This document shows positions 22,564 to 35,990 of a stretch of 64,000 nt of DNA, in pieces. The notes beneath the pieces are model-generated. The model worked only from the letters and a program-made list of their open reading frames with translations, did no database searches and was not told where the DNA came from. The number at the start of each line of letters is the position of its first letter. The first letter of the stretch is position 1. The stretch is from Rutidosis leptorrhynchoides (taxonomy: Eukaryota > Streptophyta > Magnoliopsida > Asterales > Asteraceae), in contig NC_092341.1 of assembly GCF_046630445.1 (NCBI RefSeq), positions 31,014,001 to 31,078,000 on the forward strand. Direction: 5' to 3'. The translations under genes were made by a program, and so were the position numbers.

Positions 22564-23971
22564 TGTTGGAACATACTTGTTCCTACTTGCTTTTAATTTT
22601 ACACCACTCAAATATAAAACAAATATATAAGAGTTAAAGAACACAAAAAACACCATGGACTACATTGTAAATATTCTCTGCATAAAAGACTCCATACTAT
22701 ACATGCTATATATACTAAAAAAATAAAACTAACTAAACTCTCACGTACTACAATAAAGACCCACTAAATATTACTCCTACTTTCAAGCTATGACCCACTA
22801 TTTTTCCAACTGCAAGTCCCTACAATTTTGGTCTCACTAGAATACCAATTCTACCTTCACGTGCACATTTTATTCAATTCAAACCGCCACTTGTTCAGCA
22901 ACATTAACTTGGGCTGCAAATTGGGCCAAACCTTTGGGCTTTCAAGATTACACTAACAATCACCTCCTTAATCTTGAAAACCTAGCTACATTTTTTCACG
23001 GTTCTGCCTTTTTTTTAATTGCTGCGACTGCTTTTCCTAAACTGCTGGTTCTGTTGCTATTTACACCCTTCTAAATTGCTACAAAACTACAACTTTTTAT
23101 GCTGCAATTTACTGCATTTTCCTTCTAAACTGCTATCTGCTGCTGCGATTTTCTGCCGTTAAAAAACCTGCTTCATGTGATTGATTTTCTACTACAGTTC
23201 ACCTGTACTACTTCTTGTTTACCTGCTGCGCGCCCTCTGCTTTTGCGAGTTTCTGCTGTTGGAACCTCTGCAATTTCAATTTCTGCTATTATGCCGATCT
23301 TTCATAAGATCATTTTTTTGACTGCAAATCTGCTGCTTATGATCAATTTTACTGCTTCTGATCAACCTACTTTTTATTGTGCTTTTCTGTTGCACAATCT
23401 GCTACGCAATTATACTGCATTTGCGTTTCTTCTGCTTGCTAATCTGCTGTTGTTTTCTGCTTCTGATCACTCTTTGCATGTGATCATTCTTGCTGAATTT
23501 TCTGATCAATTATGATCAGACCTGCTTTCATTCTTTATTTCTAGGAACCAGGATTAACCTTGCTCTAGATACCAATTGTTGGAACATACTTGTTCCTACT
23601 TGCTTTTAATTTTACACCACTCAAATATAAAACAAATATATAAGAGTTAAAGAACACAAAAAACACCATGGACTACATTGTAAATATTCTCTGCATAAAA
23701 GACTCCATACTATACATGCTATATATACTAAAAAAATAAAACTAACTAAACTCTCACGTACTACAATAAAGACCCACTAAATATTACTCCTACTTTCAAG
23801 CTATGACCCACTATTTTTCCAACTGCAAGTCCCTACAATTTTGGTCTCACTAGAATACCAATTCTACCTTCACGTGCACATTTTATTCAATTCAAACCGC
23901 CACTTGTTCAGCAACATTAACTTGGGCTGCAACTTGGGCCAAATTTTTGGACTTTCAAGATTACACTAACA
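22564..23971 (-). mobile_element. TRIM (miniature LTR retroelement), complete
   Basis: Two 395-base LTRs (22564-22958 and 23577-23971), TG to CA, differ at about four sites (1%), so it is young. The 5-bp target duplication CATAT flanks it. On the minus strand the primer site TTGGTATCTAGAGC lies directly beside the right-hand LTR and the purine tract AAGGAGGTGAT beside the left-hand one, which sets the orientation. The 618-base interior is rich in CTGC/GCAG and has no gag or pol. The uninterrupted site is preserved in the flank of the intact F-box gene near 1500 (CACATATGCATATAGTATTG). Confidence 0.9.
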
Positions 23972-24312
23972 CATATAGTATTGAAACGAGTCAGACTTAT
24001 TAGTTCTTAAGCTCTATGGGTTATCAACCAACTTCCATACACAACTTCTAACATGCAATATCAGATGAATATTTTCTCAAACAACTCAATCATAAAAACA
24101 TAAAAGGAAAAATAATATAAATTAATATCATGAACTACCCATGTCACATTGTCACATAATATTAATTAAACCCCTAGTAGCTCTATTCGCCTTCCATATC
24201 CTAACAAATATGGAAAAAAGTTACTGTACAAAAAAAAACAAGATTAACTTAATAAATAAATAGCCAAAGAACTCTTAAACAATTGAACCAGAGATGAGTA
24301 CGTAGCTAGGTT

Positions 24313-25327
24313 CTACCAGTTTGGTTTCAACTCAACTGAATAGAATGAGTAAGACGATATGTCAAGAATAGTACTCGTGAAAGAATCTGTTAGAATCTCC
24401 CATTTTCCATTACCAGGATTCTTGAACTCGATATCTTTTCGGTCAGACGTTTTATTTGCCATCATTCTACTTATTATGGGCTTGAAGAAGTCACAAAAAA
24501 ATTTCTTAGGACTTTCTATCTTGACACTGAATATGGGGTTGCGACTATATAGGGTCACGTATTTGGGATGGCAAAGCGTAACAAGTGCATCAAAATATGA
24601 CAGATGCCCCTGCAAATTTTCAGTTAAATATGCATTATATGATAAATGTTGCACGTTAGTAGATGGAACTGTGAACCATATTTCGTGATCCTCATTATCA
24701 ATGTTCGGTAGCTCATAACCAAAATAGCTTATTTCAATATCAAATTTGGTTGATAAATTAAGTAGTTCCCTCATCGTAAGGAAGAAAGAAGGATCATCGG
24801 AACGAAACAAATCTAGTTCAAGCTTGATATATTCAGGAACATTACTAGATGGAAACGGGATACTAGGCATTGTTCTGCCCCTATAACTCAAATGACGTAA
24901 ATTTGGAGCATTAATTTGTATTATGTCAATCATCTTACTTACACGCGTGATGAGGGTCAGACATTTCAACGAAGAACTTGTGAAATCCCACCTTTCCGAA
25001 GTCCAATCACGAATTACAAGGTCCAAAATCTCGAGAGAAGGTAATTTAGATTTGATCATGTCAGGAAAATGGACGTCTATGGTCACACCATGTAATGATA
25101 ATTTAGTCACACTCATTAATGAAGCCATGTTGAATGTCTTGATAGATTCAGACAACGCGTCGTAGAGAAACAAGGAAAGATTAGGAACATCATCAATTTT
25201 CAAAACATCGAGAGGTACTTGTGTCCTTAAATTCAGTTCTTGAAGATAACGAAAATTTCTTACCTTAAATGTCTTCATATCAGAGCGAAATGTAAGGTCT
25301 ATTTTCTCGAGTAAGACACAATTAGAG
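24313..25327 (-). pseudogene. F-box/LRR pseudogene fragment C
   Basis: It matches residues about 186-522 of the intact F-box/LRR proteins, including the C-terminus DISSYSFYSVELKPNW. Protein similarity is roughly 97%. The F-box and the first LRRs are missing. At 25327 it joins unrelated sequence, so the open frame reads through into about 40 foreign residues. Its 3' flank carries the TRIM and lacks the Helitron present beside the intact copies. Confidence 0.9.
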
Positions 25328-26575
25328 CGAAATGTTTCATGGTGATGTGGATTTGGTTGGTACGTATTTGTTTTAATCGATATTATACAAATGTCACAAA
25401 TGGATACTGGACTATGGCACATCTGATCAAGAATCATGTGGTTGTTCCCGAATCTGAAGGTAATTAGTGGCTATGAGTTGACATTAAGTAATTAGTTCTC
25501 TGGCTTTTCTGTTTATATGTGGATTTGGATATATCCCTAAAACTTAGGTGTTAGTAAATAATTTGTGCAGTGTATTTTAAGATATCATTGAAGAAGACAA
25601 TAAAAGTGTTAGTTTAAAACGGGATATGATAAAAGCAAACCTGCCTACTGAGTTGGTCACAGTGCAGTCAAAGTCAGCAGCTTCTATATGGCAATTTGGG
25701 TTGCAAAAGGTCAGCCCTAATCCTTCATTATCCCTTACTGATTGATTATTTACATGATAATATAACCTGCTATCTATGTATCAATAGTAGGTTAAAATAT
25801 TATTATGTATCTAGGTATAAGTTGATTATGTTTAAAGTCATTTTGTAAGGAGACTGTTCATCCAGTCATAATTTTGACATTTTGTTTTTGTCAAAATGCA
25901 TCTTTTTAGCAATGTTTGTTTTTTGAGTTTTGGTACTCTTTTAGGCTGCTTTGGGGTTAGTTTAATGTCATGCAAAATACCTCATTAGTTGATTTCATTA
26001 TTATGGATCAAAGTCAACATTTTGACATTTAGATTTTAGGTGATCATGTAGAAGTTTTGGTGTTTAGCTTGGTGCGCTTAATTGCCCAAGTGCTATAGCT
26101 GGAAGGTCACTCAAGGGTTAAAAAAACATGATATGATTGCAGGGGATGTAGAGTACACTTTCATTTTTCTGATTGCTTTGACTTTTTTGAGTTGACTAGG
26201 TCCTTGGTATTGGTTTTAACCAGTTTGATGATTTATTGGTCTGACTCCAATAAATTAGGTGTTAGATTTAACATTTTCGTGTATTTAGTTGCCCTTAATT
26301 TTGCTAACACATTGTGTTGGGATGTTTGGTGGGTCTTAGTAAAGTTGTGGCTGTTTATAATCGTATGAATTATGATAAAAGTAACATAAATGAAAAAGGA
26401 GGAAACTGTATATGGTTATGGCTGGTATTCTGGAATGTGCAGATTTGTCTTTTATGCACTAGATTATAAATGATGTTTAGTTATTGTTTTATAATTTGAT
26501 GACGTATTTTTGATATTTGGTGTTTATTGTAATGAAAGGGTTACTGTGATTTTTGTTAGATTTATATGTGGCATT
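25328..26575 (+). other. Accessory block with exon-like captured pieces
   Basis: No complete gene. 25575-25710 has acceptor-like GTGCAG and donor-like AAAG-GTCAGC around a frame encoding DMIKANLPTELVTVQSKSAA. 25395-25460 has an open stretch encoding GYWTMAHLIKNHVVVPESE before GTAATT. Both read on the plus strand. I do not recognise the families. The block continues beyond the copia insertion at 31451-32205. It may be the interior of the Helitron that ends at 33675, but I see no TC terminus at the left edge. Confidence 0.35.
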
Positions 26576-29500
26576 TGTTAGAAATAGGAGGTTATGTGTA
26601 TATTATTTGTGAAAGAGAGGATTGATGATTTAGATGTTTGATTGATCTTGAAAGCTTTGTTTATTACTTAATTGCTTTGTTGCTTGATTACAAATGAGGG
26701 GCGAAGCCCTCTATTTATACTACTCAATGGAGTAGTCTAGAATACTTCACAATCTACTAGCATCTAGATATTTCTTAGTATTATGATACTTCTAGACCTA
26801 GATATTTTATAAGATCATTCTACACACTTTGTCTACTACATTTTACAAGAAGTTTCTACATAATGGATTATGATCTTGATCCAAAAGACTTGATACTTGC
26901 AAGCCCAAATCCAAAACACATAGCACAAAATCAAGTTTATTTTCCAACAGCCCCCCCTTAAACTTGATTTCGTTACTCCGAGCATATTCCGTAATCTCTG
27001 AAACGTCTCGTGTTTAAGAGGCTTTGTGTAAATATCAGCAACTTGGTCAAGTGACTTCGCGTACTTTATCTGCACCTCTTTATTTGTAACGCACTCCCTT
27101 ATGTAATGGTATTTTGTATCGATATGTTTGCTTCGATCATGGAAGACTGGATTCTTTGCTAGAGCAATCGCAGACTTATTATCCACATATATCTCTGTAG
27201 GTTCCTTTTGAAAAGACTTAAGCTTATTTAGTAACTTCCTGAGCCATATTGCATGACAAGTGCACGATGTTGCTGCTACAAACTCGGGTTCGTACATTGA
27301 CAGAGTCACAATGGGTTGCTTCTTCGAGCTCCATGTGAACGTCGTATCTCCCATATAGAACACGAAACCACTAGTACTCTTACGATCATCTATGTCTCCA
27401 GCCCAATCACTATCACTGTATCTAACTAGCTTGAAGTGCTCAGAAGGCGAATAAAACAGGTCATAGTCAATCGTACCTTTGATGTAGCAAAGTATCCTCT
27501 TGGCCGCCTTCAAGTGATTTATTGTAGGTGCTTCCATGTATCGACTTACTAGTCCAACTTCGTAGAGAATATCTGGCCTCGTGCAGGTTAGGTACCTCAG
27601 ACTTCCAACCAAACTCTTGTATTGTGTTGGGTCCACCAAGTATCCTTCATCATCTTTTGACAATTTGAGATTGCAATCCACCAGTGTGTTCATTGACTTG
27701 CAGTCATTCATCTTAAACTTCTTGAGCACCTCATTCGCATAACCTTCTTGGGATATGAATATTCCTTCTTTCTTTTGTCTCACCTCGATCCCAAGATAAT
27801 AAGCCATAAGTCCAATGTCTGTCATCTCGAACTCTCGAACCATTGCTTTCTTAAACTCCTCGAACATTTTAGGATTACTACCAATGAATATCAAGTCATC
27901 CACATATAGGCACACAATCATAACATCTCCTTCCTTGCTTACTTTGGTATAGAGAGCATACTCATGTGGGCATTTTGTAAAGTCATTTTACTGGAAATAC
28001 TTGTCTATCCTGCTATTCCATGCTCGAGGCGCTTGCTTCAATCCATATAAGGCCCTTTTCAATTTCAGCACCTTATTCTCTTGGCCTTTCACGATGTATC
28101 CCAAAGGTTGTTCTATATAGACTTCTTCTTCTAAGTGGCCATTAAGGAATGCAGATTTGACATCCATTTGATAAATCTTCCAATTATGCTGAGCTGCAAG
28201 TGAGATTATTAATCTTATAGTTTCTAGACGAGCGACGGGAGCAAATACCTCGTCATAGTCTATGCCGGCTCGTTGACTATATCCCTTCGACACCAACCTT
28301 ACCTTATATCTTTCAACTTCACCTTTGGAATTCTTCTTGGCCTTGTACACCCATTTTACACCAATAGCCTTATGTCCCTTTGGTAGTGTGGCAAGATTCC
28401 ACGTATTATTCTTCTTGATTGATTGAATCTCTTCGTCCATAGCACGTTTCCACTTTTGGCTTTTTGCTGCATCTTCATAACTTATTGGCTCACAATCGGC
28501 AAGAAGGCAGAACAATGATAGATCCTCCATAGGCTGGGTTACCTCGTACAACTCCCTAATGCTCCTTGTGTGATGTTGTAGCCTACTTGATTCTCCTCCT
28601 GATGTTAGTGTCACTTCATTAGGTGTAGTGGTTGGAGTACGTGGAGAGTGCGGAGATGGTGTACTAGAAGGTTCTTGAACTTCTAGATATTCTTCGTTCC
28701 TTGCAGTACTTTCGAATGGATAAGGGAGAAAGTCGTAGTTCTCCTCTTCGGGAACATTCCAATCCCATGTTGCTTCTTCATTGAACACCACATCCAGACT
28801 TGAGATTACTTTACCGGTTCGGGATTGTATAACTTGTAACCCTTCGAACTTGAGTCATAGCCCATGAATATGAGTTTCTCGCTTTTATCATCGAGCTTCG
28901 TCCTCATCTGATCTGGCACATGAGCATATGCCACACTTCCGAACACTCGAAGGTGTGAGATGTCGGGCTTCCTTCCACTCCAAGCTTCGATGGGCGTTTT
29001 GTTCTTGACGCTTCTAGTGGGCGAGCGATTTATAAGATAGATCGCACAGTCTACTGCCTCAGCCCAAAATTCCTTAGGCATCCTTTTGCTCTTTAACATA
29101 CTCCGGGCCATATCAAGAATGGTCCTATTTTTTCTTTCCGCGACACCATTTTGTTGAGGTGAATACGGAAGAGTTAGAGGACGTCGTAACCCATTGTTGT
29201 CGCAAAATTCCTTGAATTCCTTGGATGTGAACTCTCCTCCACGATCGGATCTCATCGCCTTTTTGGTGAGACCACTTTGATTCTCCACAAATGCTTTAAA
29301 CTTCTTGAACATTCCAAAAGCTGCCGACTTTTCTTTTAGAAAATAAACCCATGTCTTTCGACTAAAATCATCAATGAATAGAAGAAAATATCTATTTTTA
29401 CCGAAAGACGGTGGACTGATGGGTCCACATACATCCGTGTGAATAAGTTCTAGAGGTTTCTTCGCTCTACTAGGAGCCTCCATTGGAAAACTGTTTCGGA

Positions 29501-31450
29501 AGTGCTTTCCTAGAAGGCATCCCTCACATATTTGATCCGGATGATTAATTGGAGGCAAACCCTTCACCCTTCCTTTACTTGATAATAATTTTAAGCCTCT
29601 AAAATTTAAGTGCCCATATCTCATGTGCCAAAGCCAAGAATTATCTTTAAAACATGCTTTTAAACATCTTGGAATGTCATGTTGAATATTTAGCAGAAAC
29701 ATCCTATTCGTTGACATTGGCACTTTAGCAATCAAACCTCCTTTTTGGTCTCTCAGATAAAGACTACGATTTATCATGTGAATATCATAGCCTTTCTCTA
29801 AGAGTTGTCCAATACTCAGTATATTTGTCTTCATATTGGGCACATAATACACGTTAGAGATAAATTGATGCCTCCCATTTTTCAAGCGGATGAGGATCTT
29901 ACCTTTGCCTTTAACCGGGACTTTTGAGGAATCTCCAAAGGTGATATTTCCACTTGTTACCTCGTCTAACTCCACAAACATGCTTTTGTCACCGCACATA
30001 TGGTTGCTTGCACCCGTGTTAAGATACCACAAATTCGATTCTCCGTTGTCTTCACCTTTGCATGCTAGTAACAAAGTGTTTTCCCCGACTTCGTTATCTT
30101 CTTGTGCAAAATTTACTCTTTCTTGCACGTAATTGTTTGACTTCTCGCATTCCGAAGCATAGTGGCCAAATTTATGACAATTAAAACATTTGGTTTGAGA
30201 ATTGTCATACCTTGGCCTTCTACTTGTGTAGCCTCTCCCGCGACCTCTTGTCGAGTGAAAATCTTGACTTCTTTCTTCATTTTTGTAAGAACTATAACCT
30301 CCACGTTTAATATATCCTTGCCCTCGTCCTCGGCCACGTACTTGACCACGAGCTCGTTGACTCGTTTGATGAGTCTTTTCACTGTTTTCTTCCTTGAAAG
30401 AGAGTTTTGCTTGTAAAGCTTGCTCCAAAGGCTCTTTACTTTTCTTATTAAACCTCTCTTCATGGGCTTGTAGTGAACCTATGAGTTCATCGATAGTCAT
30501 TGATTCTAGATCTTTAGATTCTTCAATGGCTACGACTATATAGTCGAATTTTGAATCTAATGATCTAAGAATTTTCTCAATGACTCTTACATCACTTAGA
30601 GTTTCACCATTCCTCTTTAATTGATTGACAACCGCCAAGACTCTTGTAAAATAATCGGAAATTGATTCAGAGTCTTTCTTATTTAAGGATTCGAACTCAC
30701 CTCGTAGTGTTTGTATCCGAACCTTTTTCACCTTATCAACTCCCTTGTGAGAATTCTCCAAGATCTCCCATGCTTTCTTGGCGGTGGTTGCACTTGCAAT
30801 TTTCTCAAAAGCTCCATCATCTACACTTTGTTGGATGATGGAAAGAGCCTTTTGATCGTTGGTCTTCAATAGTTTTTTCTTCTTGCTAAGAGAACCTTTT
30901 TCAGTAGGTTCCTCATAGCCTTCCTCCACAATCTCCCATAGGTCTTGTCCACCTAGGAAGGTCTTCATTTGGATGCTCCATCGATCATAATTATCCTTTG
31001 TGAGGCGAGGAAATGTGACGACATTGTTGGCCATCATCTTGTCGAACCAAGCTCTTGATACCAATTTGTTAGAAAATAGGAGGTTATGTATATTATTTGT
31101 GGAAGAGAGGATTGATAATTTAGATGTTTGATTGATCTTGAAAGCTTTGTTTATTACTTAATTGTTTTGTTGCTTGATTACAAATGAGGGGTGAAGCCCT
31201 CTATTTATACTACTCAATGGAGTAGTCTAGAATACTTCACAATCTACTAGCATCTAGATATTTCTTAGTATTATGATACTTCTAGACCTAGATATTTTAT
31301 AAGATCATTCTACACACTTTCTATACACTTTTTCTACTACATTTTACAAGAAGTTTCTACATAATGGATTATGATCTTGATCCAAAAGACTTGATACTTG
31401 CAAGCCCAAATCCAAAACACATAGCCCAAAATCAAGTTTATTTTCCAACA
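26576..31450 (-). mobile_element. Ty1/copia retrotransposon, complete structure (copia 2)
   Basis: The 3' LTR 26576-26949 and 5' LTR 31067-31450 (374 and 384 bases; about 1-2% different plus a 10-base indel) run TG to CA. The 5-bp target duplication GCATT flanks the element. The primer site TGGTATCAAGAGC follows the 5' LTR, and the purine tract precedes the 3' LTR. Gag, protease and integrase occupy about 28.8-31.06 kb, reverse transcriptase and RNase H about 26.9-28.8 kb. Coding sequence is close to that of copia 1 but broken in about two or three places. Young, to judge by the LTRs. Confidence 0.95.
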
Positions 31451-32205
31451 GCATTATTGGCATCGCAAGTTATGGTATGTGCAGGTGAAGTGTTTAGAAA
31501 TTAGTCAAGATGAAGTAGATTTGAAGGTGGTCAATTTGGAAAGAATTTGATTAAGTGTTAGGCAATCAAATGTGCAATCTATTGGGTTAAGTTGGGACTG
31601 GTGTATAACTGTGATGAGCAATAGAAAACAACTGTCATTTTCTATTTATAATTTAATACGGAGTAATTAATAAATTAACAATAAAAGTAAAAAAAAAAAA
31701 AAAGGTGTTTAAGTTCTACAGTAACTGTTAAGGGCACATCACAGTAATACAATTGTTTTCTAGGTTCTTACATACATCGGAGTATCATGTTTGCAGATTC
31801 AAGATGAAATAGCATTTGCAGATTGTTTTATAATCTTTGTTTTCTCGAACCTTACATGCGGCTAAGTAAGATGTTCATTCGAATATGAAGTTTTCATAAC
31901 TTTCAGTATTTTGATATTAGAGTTTGCTAAATTAGTTCTTTTGCTGGATTTTGGTTCTTTGATTTCATTATGTTCGTCTATTGCTTGGATTTTCAGACTC
32001 GATTTCGTCATCAGGTATGGTTGTTTTTTAGATATTTAAATTTCTTTCTTACTTACTTTTACGTTTACCTTACATTATGTTAGATTGGATTAGGTTTGAC
32101 CAATTTAACATAATCTGGGTTATTTAATGAATTATTCTTAATAACTTTTGATGTTATTTTAGATTTAAAAATAAATACTTGAAAAAACCTACGCCATTAG
32201 ATTAG
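31451..32205 (+). other. Continuation of the accessory block
   Basis: Starts with the GCATT duplication of copia 2. 31490-31550 has an exon-like stretch after ATGTGCAG encoding VKCLEISQDEVDLKVVNLER on the plus strand, not recognised. A poly(A) tract lies at 31690-31703. 32100-32160 contains a partial copy of the TAATCTGGGTTATTTAATGA motif that recurs in the duplicated block. No gene. Confidence 0.35.
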
Positions 32206-33675
32206 GAAATCTTGGATTAATCTTGGCCATTCAAATTGTGTTGATGTCATCTACCAAATTTAGCGGCGGTTATAGTGATTAATTACTTCCAATACCCTTG
32301 AATTACCTAATTGTAACTCCCTGATTGAAAAATTATTCTTAATAACTGGGTTATTTAATGAATTATTCTTAACATAATCTGGGTTATTTAATTAATTATT
32401 CTTAATAACTTTTGACCCATTTAACATGCTCCGTTTTAGTTCATCTTTTCTACCCATTAGAGATACAACGTAAGCAAGTATACCCATTCATAAGTGAATG
32501 GGTCGAAATAGCCACCTCTACACTGTCATTGTAAAAGCGCATGTTGCACTCATAAGTTATGAAATTTGACAAAAGGGGTACTTAAAATTTGTTGATCCCA
32601 AAAAGGTTACAAAATGCATTTTGGCACAAATATGATTACTGATTGAAAGTTAACATGTAGGTAATAAACAACTCTTGATGTTTTCCTTGAATAAGATTTC
32701 TGGAATTTTTCAGGAGTGCACAAACATTTGTTTCCTACAACAATTTTAGTTGATGAAGATATACATAACCGTAAAATGTCAAGTTAAATGTTGACTTAGA
32801 TCGATTATTGCAGCTGCTGATGTATTTATACGGATAAACAGGAAAGTATCAACAAGGGTACTTGGTGCAGCTACAACAGTGTGAGTGTTTCCTCCCGGGT
32901 ATACTACGTTTTTGATAATCTCATTATAATTTTATGTTCTCTTCCCATGGTCCAACATGTCTAAGTTCATTAACAAGCAAAGGGTAGGAAATGTCAATAA
33001 TAATAATTACCGAGGGTTGATTAACTATAAAGGAATGAGTCATTGTCCATTTATAGGTAATGAGTCATTCCTTGTGGGTAATGAAAAAACAATGTCGTAT
33101 AGGAATTGAAGTTGCAATATTGATGTAACGAAAATGTTTGATCTTGTAATGTTGGTTCACACGTAAACATACACATGTTTGTGTATTTTGGTATTGAAGA
33201 ATGGTCCGTGTTGTATAGGTCTTGACTAACAACATTGATGTTTGTTGAAGATGGCAAGTGGGGCTCAACTTTATATTTCAGTTAAAGATGATTTGTAACA
33301 GGTTAACAAAGTTATTTGAAGTGTTGTTAATGGATTGGATGTTGTGTGCATAAACTTTGATCATATGTTGTATATGCATTTGTGTTTTGCTTCACATATT
33401 GAGACAACGAGAGACAAAAATGAGTTATTGATTAACATGCATTTACTTATTTTATAAAACCATAATTTTTCAAATTTGAACATCTACTTAAATATCTAAC
33501 AATATAACAATTTCTTATATAATTCCCCAAGAAACAAGTTTAGTAAGAATGATGTTCTGTTTCAAAAAGTTAAATGATGTTATGTTCTTATATAACCATA
33601 ACACTTTGATTTATGGATATTCCTATTGAAAATATATAATGTCAAAGTACCCCGGATACGAGGGTTATAAACTAG
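32206..33675 (+). mobile_element. Helitron, 3' part (copy 2)
   Basis: Same end as copy 1: ACCCCGGATACGAGGGT stem-loop, then CTAG at 33672-33675, then T. The left boundary given here is only the limit of the duplicated block; the Helitron may extend further left into the accessory block interrupted by copia 2. Confidence 0.65.
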
Positions 33676-35495
33676 TAAATACAAAAGACAAAACCAGACA
33701 CATATGCATATAGTATTGAAACGAGTCAGACTTATTAGTTCTTAAGCTCTATGGGTTATCAACCAACTTCCATACACAACTTCTAACATGCAATATCAGA
33801 TGAATATTTTATCAAACAACTCAATCATAAAAACATAAAAGGAAAAATAATATAATTTCTCAGGTACCTCTATTAAACTAAAACATAAAAGGAAAAATAA
33901 TATAAATTCATATCATGAACTACCCATGTCACATTGTCACATAATATTAATTAAACCCCTAGTAGCTCTATTCGCCTTCCATATCCTAACAAATACGGAA
34001 AAAAGTTACTGTACAAAAAAAAAGATTAACTTAATAAATAAATAGCCAAAGAACTCTTAAACAATTGAACCAGAGATGAGTACGTAGCTAGGTTCTACCA
34101 GTTTGGTTTCAACTCAACTGAATAGAATGAGTAAGCCGATATGTCAAGAATAGTACTCGTGAAAGAATCTGTTAGAATCTCCCATTTTCCATTACCAGGA
34201 TTCTTGAACTCGATATCTTTTCGGTCAGACGTTTTATTTGCCATCATTCTACTTATTATGGGCTTGAAGAAGTCACAAAAAAATTTCTCAGGACTTTTTA
34301 TCTCGACACTGAATATGGGGTTGCGACTATATAGGGTCACGTATTTGGGATGGCAAAGCGTAACAAGTGCATCAAAATATGACAGATGCCCCTGCAAATT
34401 TTCAGTTAAATATGCATTATATGATAAATGTTGCACGTTAGTAGATGGAACTGTGAACCATATTTCGCGATCCTCATTATCAATGTTTGGTAGCTCATAA
34501 CCAAAATAGCTTATTTCAATATCAAATTTGGTTGATAAATTAAGTAGATCCCTCATCGTAAGGAAGAAAGAAGGATCATCGGAACGAAACAAATCTAGTT
34601 CAAGCTTGATATATTCAGGAACATTACTAGATGGAAACAGGATACTAGGCATTGTTCTGCCCCTATAACTCAAATGACGTAAATTTGGAGCATTAACTTG
34701 TATTATGTCAATCTTCTTACTTACACGCGTTATGAGGGTCAGACATTTCAACGAAGACCTTGTGAAATCCCACCTTTCCGAAGTCCAATCACGAATTACA
34801 AGGTCCAAAATCTCGAGAGAAGGTAATTTTAATTTGATCATGTCAAGAAAATGGACGTCTATGGTCACACCATGTAATGATAATTTAGTCACACTCATTA
34901 ATGAAGCCATGTTGAATGTCTTGATAGATTCAGAAAACACGTCGTAGAGAAACAAGCAAAGATTAGGAACATCATCAATTTTCAAAACATCAAGAGGTAC
35001 TTGTGTCCTTAACTTCAGTTCTTGAAGATAACGAAAATTTCTTACCTTAAATGTCTTCATATCAGAGCGAAATGTAAGGTCTATTTTCTCGAGTAAGACA
35101 CAATTAGAGAATAAGGTATCAAGTACCTCTTCACTTATCTCCACATAGAGCAACTCGAGTACCCGTAAGTTCACACAGTTGATCACAGGATTGCGACTCA
35201 CCGTTTCGATCGGTGATAAACGAATATCACTTAAAGACAGAGTATGTAGGTTTTTCCCAAAGAATATCTCATCCGGAAGTATTAAATCACTATCAGATTC
35301 GATACGGATGGAAAGCTCCTTGAGACAACTTTGGGCAGCTACAGTTGGAATCCGTTTATTAGCAAGATGAGAAGCCAACTTGTTGTTGAGTTTCAGTTTC
35401 AAACTTTCGATTGGTATGTTGTGTTGGGCGTACTTAGACATGGTGCGATCCATAAACTTGATGTAATCTCTTTCTTTTTCTTCATTAGCAAACTC
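32206..35495. repeat. Recent segmental duplication, copy 2
   Basis: Partner of 1-3290 (offset 32205 at the start, 32203 at the gene). It includes the Helitron tail, the F-box 3' flank and most of the F-box gene. Mismatches are about 0.4% until roughly 35495, then increase sharply. Confidence 0.9.
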
Positions 35496-35663
35496 TGAGG
35501 TTAGATGAAACCTGAGATGAGGGATGGTAGACCAAGCGTGTGACCAAGTCTTGGATAACACACACGTACGAGCTGCTTCTTCTACAGGCAACATCGATTG
35601 TATACGGTGAATCAAATCCACTGGGACATTTTCGGATGGTGAGCTTCTCTGCACTTCCTCCAT
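34095..35663 (-). CDS. F-box/LRR protein, intact copy 2
   Basis: 522 residues with the same domain order as the gene at 1892-3460: F-box at about 13-48 (LIHRIQSMLPVEEAARTCVL), LRRs, and the FFKPIISRMM tail. About five residue differences from copy 1 fall in the first 60 residues, including two inside the F-box helix. The other 460 residues show one difference. The intact frame and conserved splice sites suggest a working gene, a presumed SCF adaptor of unknown target. The clustering of differences suggests that the region from about residue 60 onward was homogenised by duplication or conversion. Confidence 0.88.
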   Translation of the reverse strand: MEEVQRSSPSENVPVDLIHRIQSMLPVEEAARTCVLSKTWSHAWSTIPHLRFHLTSEFANEEKERDYIKFMDRTMSKYAQHNIPIESLKLKLNNKLASHLANKRIPTVAAQSCLKELSIRIESDSDLILPDEIFFGKNLHTLSLSDIRLSPIETVSRNPVINCVNLRVLELLYVEISEEVLDTLFSNCVLLEKIDLTFRSDMKTFKVRNFRYLQELKLRTQVPLDVLKIDDVPNLCLFLYDVFSESIKTFNMASLMSVTKLSLHGVTIDVHFLDMIKLKLPSLEILDLVIRDWTSERWDFTRSSLKCLTLITRVSKKIDIIQVNAPNLRHLSYRGRTMPSILFPSSNVPEYIKLELDLFRSDDPSFFLTMRDLLNLSTKFDIEISYFGYELPNIDNEDREIWFTVPSTNVQHLSYNAYLTENLQGHLSYFDALVTLCHPKYVTLYSRNPIFSVEIKSPEKFFCDFFKPIISRMMANKTSDRKDIEFKNPGNGKWEILTDSFTSTILDISAYSFYSVELKPNW

Positions 35664-35677
35664 ATAAAGTTATGAAT

Positions 35678-35990
35678 GCTGAAGGAATACAACAATTTGA
35701 GTGTTCATAATATATGTACTACAAAGCAATGATTATAAATTGATAATCAAAGGTAAAATACGATTATAGCAGCAATATATATCTGGACTGAATTATTTGA
35801 AAAAATCAAAATTTTTAGGGTTTATAGGTTTCGGAGTTCGTTGACTGCCATTGATGAAATTACAGCTAATTTTGGACTGAAAGTAAAGAGCGTACCTGGA
35901 TAATTAATTCCACGACGCAGTCAGTTCTTCGTCGTCCGGTCCACATCTACAGTTAAGTTGATATGATGATGATACAGGAACAGTTGCGTG
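35678..35990 (-). other. 5' leader of F-box copy 2 with predicted intron 35679-35895
   Basis: Minus strand: donor ATTATCCAG-GTACGC at 35895-35894, acceptor ATTCCTTCAG at 35680-35679, 15 bases before the ATG. The predicted intron is 217 bases, against 520 in the other intact copy; the middle part and the AAG microsatellite are missing. Confidence 0.6.

Noticed and set aside
23177-23515. Plus-strand frame of 112 codons inside the TRIM
   Set aside because: Lies antisense to the element in pyrimidine-rich sequence with no gag or pol similarity.
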